Shown in pieces: positions 25,302-32,327 of a DNA stretch of 32,594 nt. Position 1 is the first letter of the stretch. Each line of letters opens with the position of its first letter. Source of the DNA: a virus. The DNA lies in the IMG/VR virus record IMGVR_UViG_3300023109_002606, positions 1-32,594 of that record; one strand, written 5' to 3'. The notes below the pieces were generated by a model, which ran no database searches, was not told where the DNA came from, and was given only the letters and a program-made list of their open reading frames with translations. Position numbers and translations under genes: made by a program.

Positions 25302-26064
25302 TGTAATTATACCTACATATAAAGAACCTGAATATTTAGACTTATGTTTAAAATCAGCATTCGAGGGGCAAGTAAATAACAATGAAATTATTGTTGTAGT
25401 AGATGGTTTTTTAGAGCTAAACCAACCTATACTTGACAAATACCCAGATGTTAGAGTATTAGATTTAGGTACTAACCAAGGATTATCAGTAGCTACTAAT
25501 TGGGGAGTTTATAATGCTACCCATGATTATATTCTAGTAGTAAATGATGATAATGTATTTCCTAAAGAATGGGATTCTCGTTTAGAAATATTTTGTCAAC
25601 CTGGAGTTGTAGTATCCCCAAATCAGATAGAACCTAAACCATCAATGTTCTCACAATTTATAATTAAAGATTTTGGTCAAACACCTGATGATTTTAATAT
25701 AAATGATTATTGGGAATTTGAGCAAACACAATATAAACAAGCTGAATTAAATGGTTCTACTTTACCCTTTATGATGAATAAATACGATTATCTAGCAGTT
25801 GGTGGTTGGGATGTTATGTATCCTTCTCCTCATGTAGTTGATTGGGATTTTTTCCTTAAATGTGAGTACGTTGGGTATCTTATGAAACGTGCATATATTA
25901 ATTTTTACCATTTTGCAGGAGCCGCTACACGGAAAACTCAAGAACAAAATGCTGAATCAATACGTAAAGAACAATTAGCACATGACTTTTTTAGTATTAA
26001 ATGGGATGGTAGAGCAGAGCATAACCCACAAAATAATTCAAAATTAATCAATAAATTTAAATAA
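25294..26064 (+). CDS. glycosyltransferase, GT2 family
   Basis: The clearest GT2 of the cassette: 256 residues opening with FSVIIPTYKEPEYLDLCLKS, EIIVVVDG in strand 2, LGTNQGLSVATNWGVYNATH as the donor loop, and YILVVNDDNVF with the metal-binding NDDN (84-87). GGWDVMYPSPHVVDWDFFLK is the usual acidic acceptor-side region. Activity is expected because all key residues are there. It is the last enzyme of the continuous glycan block; a 6-nt gap and a small unknown gene follow. Confidence 0.92.
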   Translation: MFSVIIPTYKEPEYLDLCLKSAFEGQVNNNEIIVVVDGFLELNQPILDKYPDVRVLDLGTNQGLSVATNWGVYNATHDYILVVNDDNVFPKEWDSRLEIFCQPGVVVSPNQIEPKPSMFSQFIIKDFGQTPDDFNINDYWEFEQTQYKQAELNGSTLPFMMNKYDYLAVGGWDVMYPSPHVVDWDFFLKCEYVGYLMKRAYINFYHFAGAATRKTQEQNAESIRKEQLAHDFFSIKWDGRAEHNPQNNSKLINKFK

Positions 26065-26070
26065 AATATT

Positions 26071-26226
26071 ATGCAAAATTATTATTTTTATGTAACAAAT
26101 GATAAAAAAAAAGAACCCATAAATCACACAAAAGCATCAACTTTAGAAGAAGCAATCGAATATTTTGCTAAAATAAAACAAATGCCTGTGAATGTATTTT
26201 TAAATATATTTACTGTATCTGAATGA
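26071..26226 (+). CDS. small protein of unknown function
   Basis: A 51-residue frame with a start after AAATATT and a stop overlapping the next start by 4 nt (ATGA), the same spacing as its neighbours. The product is QNYYFYVTNDKKKEP followed by a helical middle (STLEEAIEYFAKIKQM) and a hydrophobic end (VNVFLNIFTV). Such strand-helix-strand mini-proteins are common in T4-type phages. No known motif. Confidence 0.6.
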   Translation: MQNYYFYVTNDKKKEPINHTKASTLEEAIEYFAKIKQMPVNVFLNIFTVSE

Positions 26227-26609
26227 AAAATCTAGGAAAACATCTTATTTTAAAGAAAAGATTATCTCCATTACTTGAAAAGGATTTATTCTGTGAAATT
26301 GTAGATTTATATGAAGATAAAGCAATAAGAAGTACTTTTTTAACCAATGATACTGGCATTAATCTTATTGAATATAATGAAGACTTTTATTTAATTATTG
26401 AGAATCTTCTCTATTTAAAATATGGAGAATGGAAAACAGAAATAATTTCATGGTATATTTGGGAAAGAAAAGATCATATTACTGGTGAAATAGGATTAAT
26501 GGAATGGTCTAATAGTAAAACAGATGAAGTAAAAGAAGTAATAATAAAATGTTCTGAAGATTTATGGGATATTTTAGAAGAAATAGATAAAAAAAGTGAA
26601 GATGAATAA
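26223..26609 (+). CDS. unknown 128-residue protein
   Basis: The protein has a basic N terminus (KNLGKHLILKKRLSPLLEKD), an aromatic middle (NEDFYLIIENLLYLKYGEW, IISWYIWERKD) and an acidic, helical C-terminal half. No signal peptide, membrane segment or catalytic motif is evident. It overlaps the nucleotidyltransferase gene by 8 nt and lies between the glycan cassette and the HldE-like genes. Function unknown. Confidence 0.75.
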   Translation: MKNLGKHLILKKRLSPLLEKDLFCEIVDLYEDKAIRSTFLTNDTGINLIEYNEDFYLIIENLLYLKYGEWKTEIISWYIWERKDHITGEIGLMEWSNSKTDEVKEVIIKCSEDLWDILEEIDKKSEDE

Positions 26610-27018
26610 AATAGGGATTACATGCTCTAGTTTTGATTTATTACATGCAGGTCATATTAAAATGTTAGAAGAAGCATATAATAATTGTGATTATTTAATT
26701 GTAGCGTTACAAACGGATCCAACAATTGATAGACCAAATAAAAATAAACCCATCCAATCTCTAGTTGAGAGATACATTCAATTAAAAGGATGTAAGTTTG
26801 TAGATGAAATTATACCTTACCAAACAGAAAAAGAATTAGAAGAAATATTTTTATCTTTTAATCTAGATGTTAGATTTATAGGTAGTGATTATCTTAATAA
26901 AGATTTCACCGCTAAAAAAATATGTGAACATTTAAATATTTATATTCATTATAATAGTAGAAACCATAATTTTTCTAGTTCAGGACTAAGAAATAAAATA
27001 AAAGATCAACATGCCTAA
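26602..27018 (+). CDS. cytidylyl/adenylyltransferase, TagD/HldE C-domain-like
   Basis: A 138-residue nucleotidyltransferase with the HxGH signature: ITCSSFDLLHAGHIKMLEEA (6-25, His15 and His18), then LIVALQTDPT (32-41), LVERYIQLKGCKFVDEIIPY and a closing SSSGLRNKI that fits the family's S-T/S-x-I/L-R element. These enzymes couple CTP or ATP to a phosphorylated polyol or sugar. The start is ATG 26602, overlapping the previous stop; a GTG at 26596 is possible. Candidates are glycerol-3-phosphate cytidylyltransferase (TagD) and heptose-1-phosphate adenylyltransferase (HldE C domain); the HldE-like kinase at 28982 favours the second. Confidence 0.85.
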   Translation: MNKIGITCSSFDLLHAGHIKMLEEAYNNCDYLIVALQTDPTIDRPNKNKPIQSLVERYIQLKGCKFVDEIIPYQTEKELEEIFLSFNLDVRFIGSDYLNKDFTAKKICEHLNIYIHYNSRNHNFSSSGLRNKIKDQHA

Positions 27019-27646
27019 AGCAAAACCACTTGGAAAAGAAATGATTTTAGCAGCTATGGCTAAAACCAAATCTAATAGAGCAGCATGTAGATATTTAAAC
27101 GTGTCATATCAACACTATAAAAAATGGGCAAAAGAATATGATGCTACTGAAGAAGGATATCCTAATTTATTTGAACAACACAAAAATCAATCAGGTAAAG
27201 GAATCCCTAAATTTTTAAATCCAGGTAAGAGTGACTTTAATGTTTTAGATATTATTGAGGGTAGATTAGATTCATCATCGTTTAATCCTCAAAAAATCAA
27301 ACATAGGATGATTGAAGAGGGATATTTAAAAGAAGAATGTAATCAATGTGGGTATCATGAACGAAGAGTAATTGATTATAAAATGGCATTACTTTTACAT
27401 TTTAAGGATGGTAATAAAAAACATTATGGTTTAAATAATGTAGAATTTCTCTGTTATAATTGTTATTTTACATCCATTGGGGATATTTTTAATGATAAAC
27501 AAATTGAAGGAATGGAAGACCATAAACCAATAAACAAATCAGAAGTTGATTGGGAGTTAGATGAATATACTAAACAACGATTAGCTGAATTAGGATTAGG
27601 TGATGATCCTAAGGATGATGAATTAGATATAATTTCAAGATTATAA
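27011..27646 (+). CDS. HTH plus degenerate HNH/zinc-finger protein
   Basis: The 211-residue protein begins with a helical domain resembling a helix-turn-helix (NRAACRYLNVSYQHYKKWAK, 22-41). A treble-clef-like zinc site follows: Cys110 and Cys113 (ECNQCGYHE), then LLLHFKDGNKKHYGLNNVEF with His130, and FLCYNCY with Cys148 and Cys151. The spacing matches HNH endonucleases, but the second catalytic His position and the final NCH histidine are changed (NCY). It may bind DNA without cutting, or be a weak nuclease. The C-terminal 50 residues are acidic. It overlaps the nucleotidyltransferase gene by 8 nt. Confidence 0.78.
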   Translation: MPKAKPLGKEMILAAMAKTKSNRAACRYLNVSYQHYKKWAKEYDATEEGYPNLFEQHKNQSGKGIPKFLNPGKSDFNVLDIIEGRLDSSSFNPQKIKHRMIEEGYLKEECNQCGYHERRVIDYKMALLLHFKDGNKKHYGLNNVEFLCYNCYFTSIGDIFNDKQIEGMEDHKPINKSEVDWELDEYTKQRLAELGLGDDPKDDELDIISRL

Positions 27647-27648
27647 TT

Positions 27649-27837
27649 ATGGGAAGGAAAAAAATACCTTTACTAAAAAAGAAAAAACATCGTAAACATG
27701 ATAAACTTGTTAACGATTATGAGAACCAAAAAAATAAACATTTAGAAAAACTTGCTACAAAAACCTTGGATAAGCAAGAAAAGCTTAGTAAATTACGGGA
27801 GAAGAAAATAGATAAAGACTTTTTAGATTTATTTTAA
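27649..27837 (+). CDS. small lysine-rich protein
   Basis: A 62-residue, extremely basic helical protein (GRKKIPLLKKKKHRKHDKLV, then NDYENQKNKHLEKLATKTL). The charge suggests nucleic-acid binding. The last ten residues are acidic and hydrophobic (KDFLDLF), a possible docking tail for another protein. It follows the HNH-like gene by 2 nt and precedes the next gene by 3 nt. No family recognised. Confidence 0.72.
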   Translation: MGRKKIPLLKKKKHRKHDKLVNDYENQKNKHLEKLATKTLDKQEKLSKLREKKIDKDFLDLF

Positions 27838-27840
27838 ATT

Positions 27841-28188
27841 ATGAAATACAAACCAAAAGAATTTCTTGTAGACTCAGTTGAAGAATTTGAAGACATGGTA
27901 ATGAATAAGGATTTTAGAATAACCGAATCTATTGTAGAAGGGATATTTGCAAATCTTAATACCAAGAAAAAACATATTCATTTACTGTCAGTAATAGTTG
28001 AATCCGAAAACTCAATATTTGATATTACTATTGAACGAAAACATTTTGCTGAAACATTAGAAGAAAATCTTCCTAATTATGTTAGAGAAGAAAAATATGA
28101 AGAATGTCAACGTATAGCTGATACTATTAATAAATTAAAATCATCACAAGTATCTGATATTTTAAACCAAGTTAAAAATAAAAAATAA
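27841..28188 (+). CDS. unknown 115-residue protein
   Basis: A soluble, charged protein. The first part is helical and acidic (SVEEFEDMVMNKDFRITESI), the middle is a strand pair (KHIHLLSVIVES, SIFDITIERKHF) and the end is a long helix rich in K, E and S (YEECQRIADTINKLKSSQVS). This resembles small phage regulatory or scaffold-like proteins but nothing specific. It is separated from its neighbours by only 3 nt on each side. Confidence 0.75.
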   Translation: MKYKPKEFLVDSVEEFEDMVMNKDFRITESIVEGIFANLNTKKKHIHLLSVIVESENSIFDITIERKHFAETLEENLPNYVREEKYEECQRIADTINKLKSSQVSDILNQVKNKK

Positions 28189-28191
28189 GTT

Positions 28192-28719
28192 ATGAAAAAA
28201 GTTTTATTAATATTAATGATTCCATTTATAATTAGTAATGGTCATGTAGTTACTTCTAATAGTATAATAGCAGCTGAAATTAACCCCATAAAAAATATTG
28301 AAGAATTTAACACAGAAGAACCAGTTATTGAAAAACCAATTACAATATCACCCAAACCCATTAATGATTTGGTTAACGCATTAATATACGTTGAATCCCG
28401 TGGTATAGACAGCGCTATTGGTGATAAACATTTAGATCAACCATCAGTAGGTGTATTACAAATCCGTCCTATTATGGTTAGAGAAGTAAATAGAATTTGT
28501 AAAAGAATAGGTTCATACCAAAGATTTACTTTAAAAGATAGATTTGATCGTGATAAATCAGTTCATATGTTTCTAATATGGAAAGAATTTCATCATAAAG
28601 ATAGTGATTTTGAATCAATTGCTAGAAGTTGGAATGGTGGACCTAAAGGTCCTAAATTAAGTAGAACTATTCCATATTGGGAAAAAGTAGAAAAACAATT
28701 AAATAATCAAAATAATTAA
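28192..28719 (+). CDS. secreted SLT/lysozyme-like muramidase
   Basis: A 175-residue protein with a signal peptide (KKVLLILMIPFIISNGHVV, probable cleavage after AAA near residue 28) and a Glu/Pro-rich linker. A lysozyme-fold domain follows: LVNALIYVESRGIDSAIGD (60-78) holds the likely catalytic Glu68, SVGVLQIRPIMVREVNRI matches the soluble-lytic-transglycosylase GxLQI-like motif, and ARSWNGGPKGP fits the AYNxG-type substrate loop. It would cleave peptidoglycan in the periplasm. Sec-dependent export suggests a role in lysis or in entry-related wall opening. The start follows AAATAAGTTATG. Confidence 0.85.
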   Translation: MKKVLLILMIPFIISNGHVVTSNSIIAAEINPIKNIEEFNTEEPVIEKPITISPKPINDLVNALIYVESRGIDSAIGDKHLDQPSVGVLQIRPIMVREVNRICKRIGSYQRFTLKDRFDRDKSVHMFLIWKEFHHKDSDFESIARSWNGGPKGPKLSRTIPYWEKVEKQLNNQNN

Positions 28720-28724
28720 TTAAA

Positions 28725-28865
28725 ATGAGCAAAAACTCTTCAAAACAAAATTACACAACATTCCAAGAATGGCATAAATGGGCTAAATCAAAATACCCAA
28801 GCTATAAAGTTGCTAGTAAGAAAAAACCAACACAGAAACCAATTTGGTCTTTATTTGATGAATGA
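28725..28865 (+). CDS. small basic protein
   Basis: A 46-residue frame from ATG 28725 (5 nt after the muramidase stop, behind AATTAAA) to TGA 28865, overlapping the next gene by 8 nt. The sequence is aromatic and basic (YTTFQEWHKWAKSKYPSYKV, then KKKPTQKPIWSLFDE). The overlap pattern and codon use match true neighbours. It has no recognisable motif. Confidence 0.62.
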   Translation: MSKNSSKQNYTTFQEWHKWAKSKYPSYKVASKKKPTQKPIWSLFDE

Positions 28866-29028
28866 TTCAATATCTTTTTTTCATAGTATTCCTGATGATG
28901 TTATGATTGAAATTGCTTTAAAAGATTGGGGGTCATTAGAAGCATTATGTCAAGGTTTAGCTATTGATTTACAATTACAAAATGAAAAAAATAATGAAAG
29001 TACTAGTAATAGGAGAAACGTGTGTTGA
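28858..29028 (+). CDS. small protein overlapping the kinase gene
   Basis: From ATG 28858 it encodes 56 residues with a DSISFFHSIPDDVMIEIALK core and a helical WGSLEALCQGLAIDLQLQNE segment. Its 3' end overlaps the PfkB-like gene by 47 nt in another frame, an unusually long overlap for this window. An upstream in-frame TTG at 28810 is less likely because it would overlap the preceding gene more. Function unknown. Confidence 0.55.
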   Translation: MNDSISFFHSIPDDVMIEIALKDWGSLEALCQGLAIDLQLQNEKNNESTSNRRNVC

Positions 29029-29731
29029 TAAATTTATTTATTGTGAAACAAATAGAATATCACCTGAAGCCCCTGTACCTGTAATTAATCCAATTACAAT
29101 TACTACAAATGAAGGGATGGCTGGAAACACAGTAGCAAATATCAAATCTCTATTTCCTGAAAGTATTGTAGCTGGTATCCATCAGAAACAAAATATTTTA
29201 AAAACAAGATATGTAGAGGATAAGTCAAATCATATGTTCATTCGTGTAGATGAAGGTGAAAAATTTGATGATAGATTTGTATGGAATAGTTTTACTGATA
29301 TGAGTATAGGAAGTGCAGATATTGTAATAGTTAGTGATTATAATAAAGGATTTCTAACAAACGCTGATTTAAAAGAAATTGCTCGTAAATCAACTTTATC
29401 TATTTTAGATAGTAAACGTAAATTAACTGATGATATTATTGAAGGTTTTACATTTGTTAAATTAAATGAATCTGAACATTTAAACAATCCAGATTTAACT
29501 ACAGATAATATTATTACTACATTAGGTAAAAAAGGAGCTTTGTATAATGGTGAATTATTTGAATCACCAAATCCACAAGATACAATTGACGTATCAGGAG
29601 CTGGGGATACATTTACTGCTGCTTTTATAGGTAAATTTTACCAATTACAGGAAGAAAATGCAGCTATTAGATTTGCAAATCGTAAATCATCTGAAGTAGT
29701 TTCTCAAAGAGGCGTGGTTACTGCAAAATAA
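28982..29731 (+). CDS. PfkB-family sugar kinase, HldE kinase-domain-like
   Basis: The protein (249 residues from ATG 28982; ATG 28994 is an equally plausible start) has the ribokinase fold. VLVIGETCVDKFIYCETNRI is followed by SPEAPVPV, which is nearly diagnostic of the HldE kinase domain (heptose-7-phosphate kinase). Next come NEGMAGNTVANIKSLFP, the strand IVIVSDYNKGFL and the anion-hole/catalytic DVSGAGDTFTAAF with Asp at about 209. It is short against about 318 residues for the E. coli HldE N domain, with a reduced central region. Paired with the nucleotidyltransferase at 26602 it suggests a split HldE. Confidence 0.88.
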   Translation: MKKIMKVLVIGETCVDKFIYCETNRISPEAPVPVINPITITTNEGMAGNTVANIKSLFPESIVAGIHQKQNILKTRYVEDKSNHMFIRVDEGEKFDDRFVWNSFTDMSIGSADIVIVSDYNKGFLTNADLKEIARKSTLSILDSKRKLTDDIIEGFTFVKLNESEHLNNPDLTTDNIITTLGKKGALYNGELFESPNPQDTIDVSGAGDTFTAAFIGKFYQLQEENAAIRFANRKSSEVVSQRGVVTAK

Positions 29732-29744
29732 GTTCGTATATTTA
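29713..29744 (+). promoter_or_regulatory. probable promoter before the SWIM-protein gene
   Basis: TATATTTA at 29737-29744, preceded by TTCG and followed by a TATAAATAAAGGTTATG leader, is a perfect -7 match. The -33 position reads CGTG, a weak fit. It overlaps the last codons of the kinase gene; the predicted transcript start is about 10 nt before ATG 29761. Confidence 0.6.
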
Positions 29745-29760
29745 GGTATAAATAAAGGTT

Positions 29761-30195
29761 ATGTTATATAAATTTACAAATAAGAACAAATACGGTACTT
29801 TGCGTAGTCGTATTATTTATCGTCCTAATGGAGAAGGATTCAAATTTAATCCTAAAAATTTTGGTGATTTTGTTGATGTAAGAGTATTTAGATACACTTA
29901 TGAACATCCAATATTACCCCCTAGTTTATTTATTGATAAAGACGGGCAAAAATGGATTGTACCTATTTGGAAAAAAGTATTACCTGAAACAACATTAGAA
30001 GATATCAATTGGGTTAAACCTAAAGTTAAAAAGGAAAAACCAAAAAAAGATGAATGGTTGTTTGAATCTAAAAGTGATCCTGGTCATTTTTATAAAGTGA
30101 CTCAAGTTGGTATTACATATAAATGTAATTGTCCTGGTGTTTGGAGAGCTAAAGATCGTCAGTGTAAACATATTAAAGAGGTTAAAAATGTGTAA
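29761..30195 (+). CDS. SWIM-type zinc finger protein
   Basis: The 144-residue protein ends in a SWIM-like zinc site: YKCNCPGVWRAKDRQCKHIK (120-139) gives Cys122, Cys124, Cys135 and His137, the CxCxnCxH pattern used in DNA/protein-binding SWIM domains. The N-terminal 75 residues are strand-rich and aromatic (KYGTLRSRIIYRPNGEGFKF), followed by a Lys/Pro-rich linker. It could be an adaptor that tethers another protein to nucleic acid. It overlaps the HNH gene by 8 nt. Confidence 0.8.
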   Translation: MLYKFTNKNKYGTLRSRIIYRPNGEGFKFNPKNFGDFVDVRVFRYTYEHPILPPSLFIDKDGQKWIVPIWKKVLPETTLEDINWVKPKVKKEKPKKDEWLFESKSDPGHFYKVTQVGITYKCNCPGVWRAKDRQCKHIKEVKNV

Positions 30196-30571
30196 AGTAT
30201 CATGGTGTAATAACAAAACCGAGTATTACAATAAATCCCAAAAATATGTTTATTGTCCAACCCATATCCAATATAAACAAATATGTGGGGCTGCTTCTAG
30301 AATAGATCGTCCACATTTGATGTATAAAGTTCAAAAATGGGTTAAGGGTGAACATCAATGTGAAAGTTGTGGATTTGATCCTGTAACATCTTATCCTGAT
30401 TTACATACTAAAGGACAATCATCAATGATGGATGTTGATCATATCAATTCAGATATTAAATATACATTAGAAGGTGAACAACCAAATAATTATCAATTAA
30501 ATTGTAAACACTGCCATATTGTAAAATCACATATGGAAGGTGATTATGTAGCTAAAATTTATAGAAAATGA
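30188..30571 (+). CDS. HNH-type endonuclease-like protein
   Basis: From ATG 30188 (8-nt overlap; the longer upstream frame reads through the SWIM gene and is not used) the 127-residue protein has Cys pairs at the N terminus (Cys2 and Cys7, Cys23) and a core zinc pair Cys58 and Cys61 (QCESCGFDP). The HNH motif is DVDHINSD (82-89), Asn101 (PNNYQLN) and CKHCH (Cys106, Cys109, His110). The His and Asn needed for cutting are present, so it may be a homing or restriction-type nuclease or a phage-encoded nickase. It is not next to a split gene or intron. Confidence 0.82.
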   Translation: MCKVSWCNNKTEYYNKSQKYVYCPTHIQYKQICGAASRIDRPHLMYKVQKWVKGEHQCESCGFDPVTSYPDLHTKGQSSMMDVDHINSDIKYTLEGEQPNNYQLNCKHCHIVKSHMEGDYVAKIYRK

Positions 30572-30981
30572 GTAGAGGTAGACCAGCAGAAGCACCAGCA
30601 ATAGTAAAAGAAAAATATACTTTAGAGTATTATGATGTCCCTTCAAAACCAGAATTAGGATGGAAATCAGTATGGTATTTTGATAGAAGCAAAACTACAT
30701 TTGGTCCTTGGAAGGTAGAACATACTCCACCTAAAGGATGGAAAGCACCTAAAATTAAAGCTGAAAAAGGTAAAGCTTATGCTAAACAACCTGTAGTTAT
30801 GGTATTTAAAACATCAAATCGTTCAAATGCTAAAACTAAAATGAAGATTTGGAAAAATGAAAATATAGACTATATCATGTCAGCAGATAAATTATCAGGT
30901 GTACCTGATAACGCAATTACATTAGAATTAGGTGTAGGTGAAAGCTTTATTAAAAAATGGCAATCTAAATATAACTTATAA
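30568..30981 (+). CDS. unknown basic protein
   Basis: The 137-residue, Lys- and Trp-rich protein has an N-terminal SRGRPAEAPAIV segment, YYDVPSKPELGWKSVWYFDR (21-40), a basic middle and an end like a small DNA-binding helix (FIKKWQSKYNL). The GRP core of the first residues resembles AT-hook minor-groove contacts (one copy only). Overlap with the HNH gene is 4 nt. It may bind AT-rich DNA, but this is weak inference. Confidence 0.75.
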   Translation: MSRGRPAEAPAIVKEKYTLEYYDVPSKPELGWKSVWYFDRSKTTFGPWKVEHTPPKGWKAPKIKAEKGKAYAKQPVVMVFKTSNRSNAKTKMKIWKNENIDYIMSADKLSGVPDNAITLELGVGESFIKKWQSKYNL

Positions 30982-31013
30982 TATTTATTAACATATAATT
31001 AAACAAAAATAAA

Positions 31014-31715
31014 ATGGCAACAAGAGCTTTAGTAGGTTTTATCAACGATAAACCAGAATTAATTTCAACATATAACCATTATGATGGTTACCCTGAAAAT
31101 TTAGGTAAAGGCCTAGAATCACATTATTCAATGCCTGAAGAAGCATTAAAAGTATCTTCTATGGGTTACATTTCTTATATGGATCCTGAAACAGGTGAAA
31201 TCGAAGCAAAACATAAAGAACCAGCTGATAGAAATAAACTACCTATGGAGTTTGATGATGCTATGATGAAAGTAGCTGAAATAGGTGATTCTTATGGTGC
31301 TGATTACATTTATATATACAATGTTGAAACCTCAGATTGGGTTAATGCTTCACTTGGTAGAGGTATTAGAGGAGCATCTGAACAATTGATGAGAGCACTT
31401 CAAGATTATGATGGTGGTATTTTCGCCCCTTCAGAAGGGGATGATCTAGGTATCCCAGGTGATAATGCTTTAGGTTTAGAAGAAGGTAAATCTGAATGTC
31501 TAGTTAAAGCTCAAACAGCATTAAAAGGAAAACCTGAATTGAATATGTACATGAGTTCATTAACAAACGATATTCGTTTAAATGGGGAAGATGCTTATTT
31601 AGATTATGAAAGTGATGATTGGGTAGAAGATTATGAGGAATATATTGCTGATAAAATGTCACTTGAAGAATATAATAAAACTCAATGGCAAAGAAGAGCA
31701 GGTATTATTAAATAA
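31014..31715 (+). CDS. conserved phage protein with a YNHYDGYPENLG motif
   Basis: The 233-residue protein opens with ATRALVGFINDKPELISTYN, then HYDGYPENLGKGLESHY (29-45). The H-x-DGYP-x-x-x-G order resembles a family of phage-encoded proteins of unknown function, where the segment usually reads HWDGYP with a few glycines. The rest is acidic (GIFAPSEGDDLGIPGDNALG, DYESDDWVEDYEEYI) and ends with a basic WQRRAGIIK. Starts with a weak AT-rich leader. Catalysis cannot be inferred. Confidence 0.8.
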   Translation: MATRALVGFINDKPELISTYNHYDGYPENLGKGLESHYSMPEEALKVSSMGYISYMDPETGEIEAKHKEPADRNKLPMEFDDAMMKVAEIGDSYGADYIYIYNVETSDWVNASLGRGIRGASEQLMRALQDYDGGIFAPSEGDDLGIPGDNALGLEEGKSECLVKAQTALKGKPELNMYMSSLTNDIRLNGEDAYLDYESDDWVEDYEEYIADKMSLEEYNKTQWQRRAGIIK

Positions 31716-31739
31716 AAATCATATAAAATAAACAACTAT

Positions 31740-31769
31740 GAAGGGATTTGGCTTTGGTCAGATCCCTTC
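31740..31769 (+). terminator. 11-bp hairpin fused to a promoter
   Basis: The stem GAAGGGATTTG (31740-31750) pairs with CAGATCCCTTC (31759-31769) with one G-U pair and an 8-nt loop (31751-31758). It follows the stop at 31715 and ends immediately before GTATATTTACG. It could end the upstream transcript, though the usual T tract is replaced by the promoter's -7 region. Confidence 0.65.
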
Positions 31770-31778
31770 GTATATTTA
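31747..31778 (+). promoter_or_regulatory. Bacteroidota-type promoter with its -33 box inside a hairpin stem
   Basis: TTTG at 31747-31750 in the left stem arm, 20 nt, then TATATTTA at 31771-31778 preceded by TTCG. The next ATG is at 31782, only 3 nt after the -7 box, so a transcript from here would be leaderless or start inside the small gene. Confidence 0.8.
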
Positions 31779-31781
31779 CGT

Positions 31782-31919
31782 ATGATGGAAAAGGTTAAGG
31801 AAATACAATTGACTCAACACGAATGGAATGAAGCCATGCGTATGCCTACTCCTCATCGTAATAAAAAGAAATTCCATCGTAAAGAAAAACACAAAAAGAT
31901 TTGGAAAAGCGAGGAATAG
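31782..31919 (+). CDS. small basic protein, possible leaderless gene
   Basis: A 45-residue frame (ATG 31782, second ATG at 31785) ending at TAG 31919, just where the next promoter begins. The product is highly basic and histidine-rich (EIQLTQHEWNEAMRMPTPHR, NKKKFHRKEKHKKIWKSEE). Codon use is like its neighbours and the frame fills the gap exactly. The very short distance to the promoter makes translation from this ATG uncertain; it could also be a transcribed leader. Confidence 0.5.
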   Translation: MMEKVKEIQLTQHEWNEAMRMPTPHRNKKKFHRKEKHKKIWKSEE

Positions 31920-31931
31920 TTCGTATATTCA
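31900..31931 (+). promoter_or_regulatory. Bacteroidota-type promoter
   Basis: TTTG at 31900-31903, 20 nt, then TATATTCA at 31924-31931 with TTCG before it. The leader is GGTATAAAAGAAATAAAGGTT before ATG 31954. It has the best overall match in the window and overlaps the end of the small basic gene. Confidence 0.82.
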
Positions 31932-31953
31932 CGGTATAAAAGAAATAAAGGTT

Positions 31954-32322
31954 ATGTATAGATTCGAAAAAGAAAATCAAGATTTATTTATTGCACTAGC
32001 AAGCATTTTAAATACTAAAGGTGCTGATGTTGAAATGAAAAGTGATTTTGATCACTGGAAAGAACATCAAGAAATTAAATACACTAATGTACCTTACATT
32101 GGTAGTGGTCATTACATGGGTGATGCCGGGTTTTACTTTAGAGCAAAACGTGATTTCTTTGGACTTAGTTTAGAACAAATTAGAGATAGTTTCCCGTACA
32201 ATATTGATGGTTATAAATTCGAATGTGTTAGTATTAGTGAATTTGAAATGGATGACGATCGTACTTGGTCTGAAAGTGTTGGGTTTACAGTTTATAAAAA
32301 TGGTAAAAACGTTTTAAAGTAA
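31954..32322 (+). CDS. unknown acidic protein
   Basis: From ATG 31954 (promoter- and leader-based; a longer frame from 31828 crosses the upstream gene and promoter and is rejected) it has 122 residues. NQDLFIALASILNTKGADVE, a NVPYIGSGHYMGDAGFYFRA segment (about 46-65) and a helical GLSLEQIRDSFPYNIDGYKF follow one another, with an acidic strand-rich end. The Gly/Tyr-rich middle might be a ligand-binding loop. No known family. It is followed by a strong hairpin. Confidence 0.8.
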   Translation: MYRFEKENQDLFIALASILNTKGADVEMKSDFDHWKEHQEIKYTNVPYIGSGHYMGDAGFYFRAKRDFFGLSLEQIRDSFPYNIDGYKFECVSISEFEMDDDRTWSESVGFTVYKNGKNVLK

Positions 32323-32327
32323 CCGCG

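Noticed and set aside
28810-28857. Longer N terminus for the 56-residue protein
   Set aside because: It would overlap the 46-residue gene over 56 nt and uses a TTG; the ATG at 28858 gives the usual 8-nt overlap.
31738-31785. 15-codon frame (MKGFGFGQIPSYIYV) across the hairpin-promoter
   Set aside because: It spans the hairpin and the -7 box and ends at the next ATG; the sequence is better explained by those elements.
31828-31953. Long N-terminal extension of the 122-residue protein
   Set aside because: The extension runs through another gene and a strong promoter; ATG 31954 has the standard leader.
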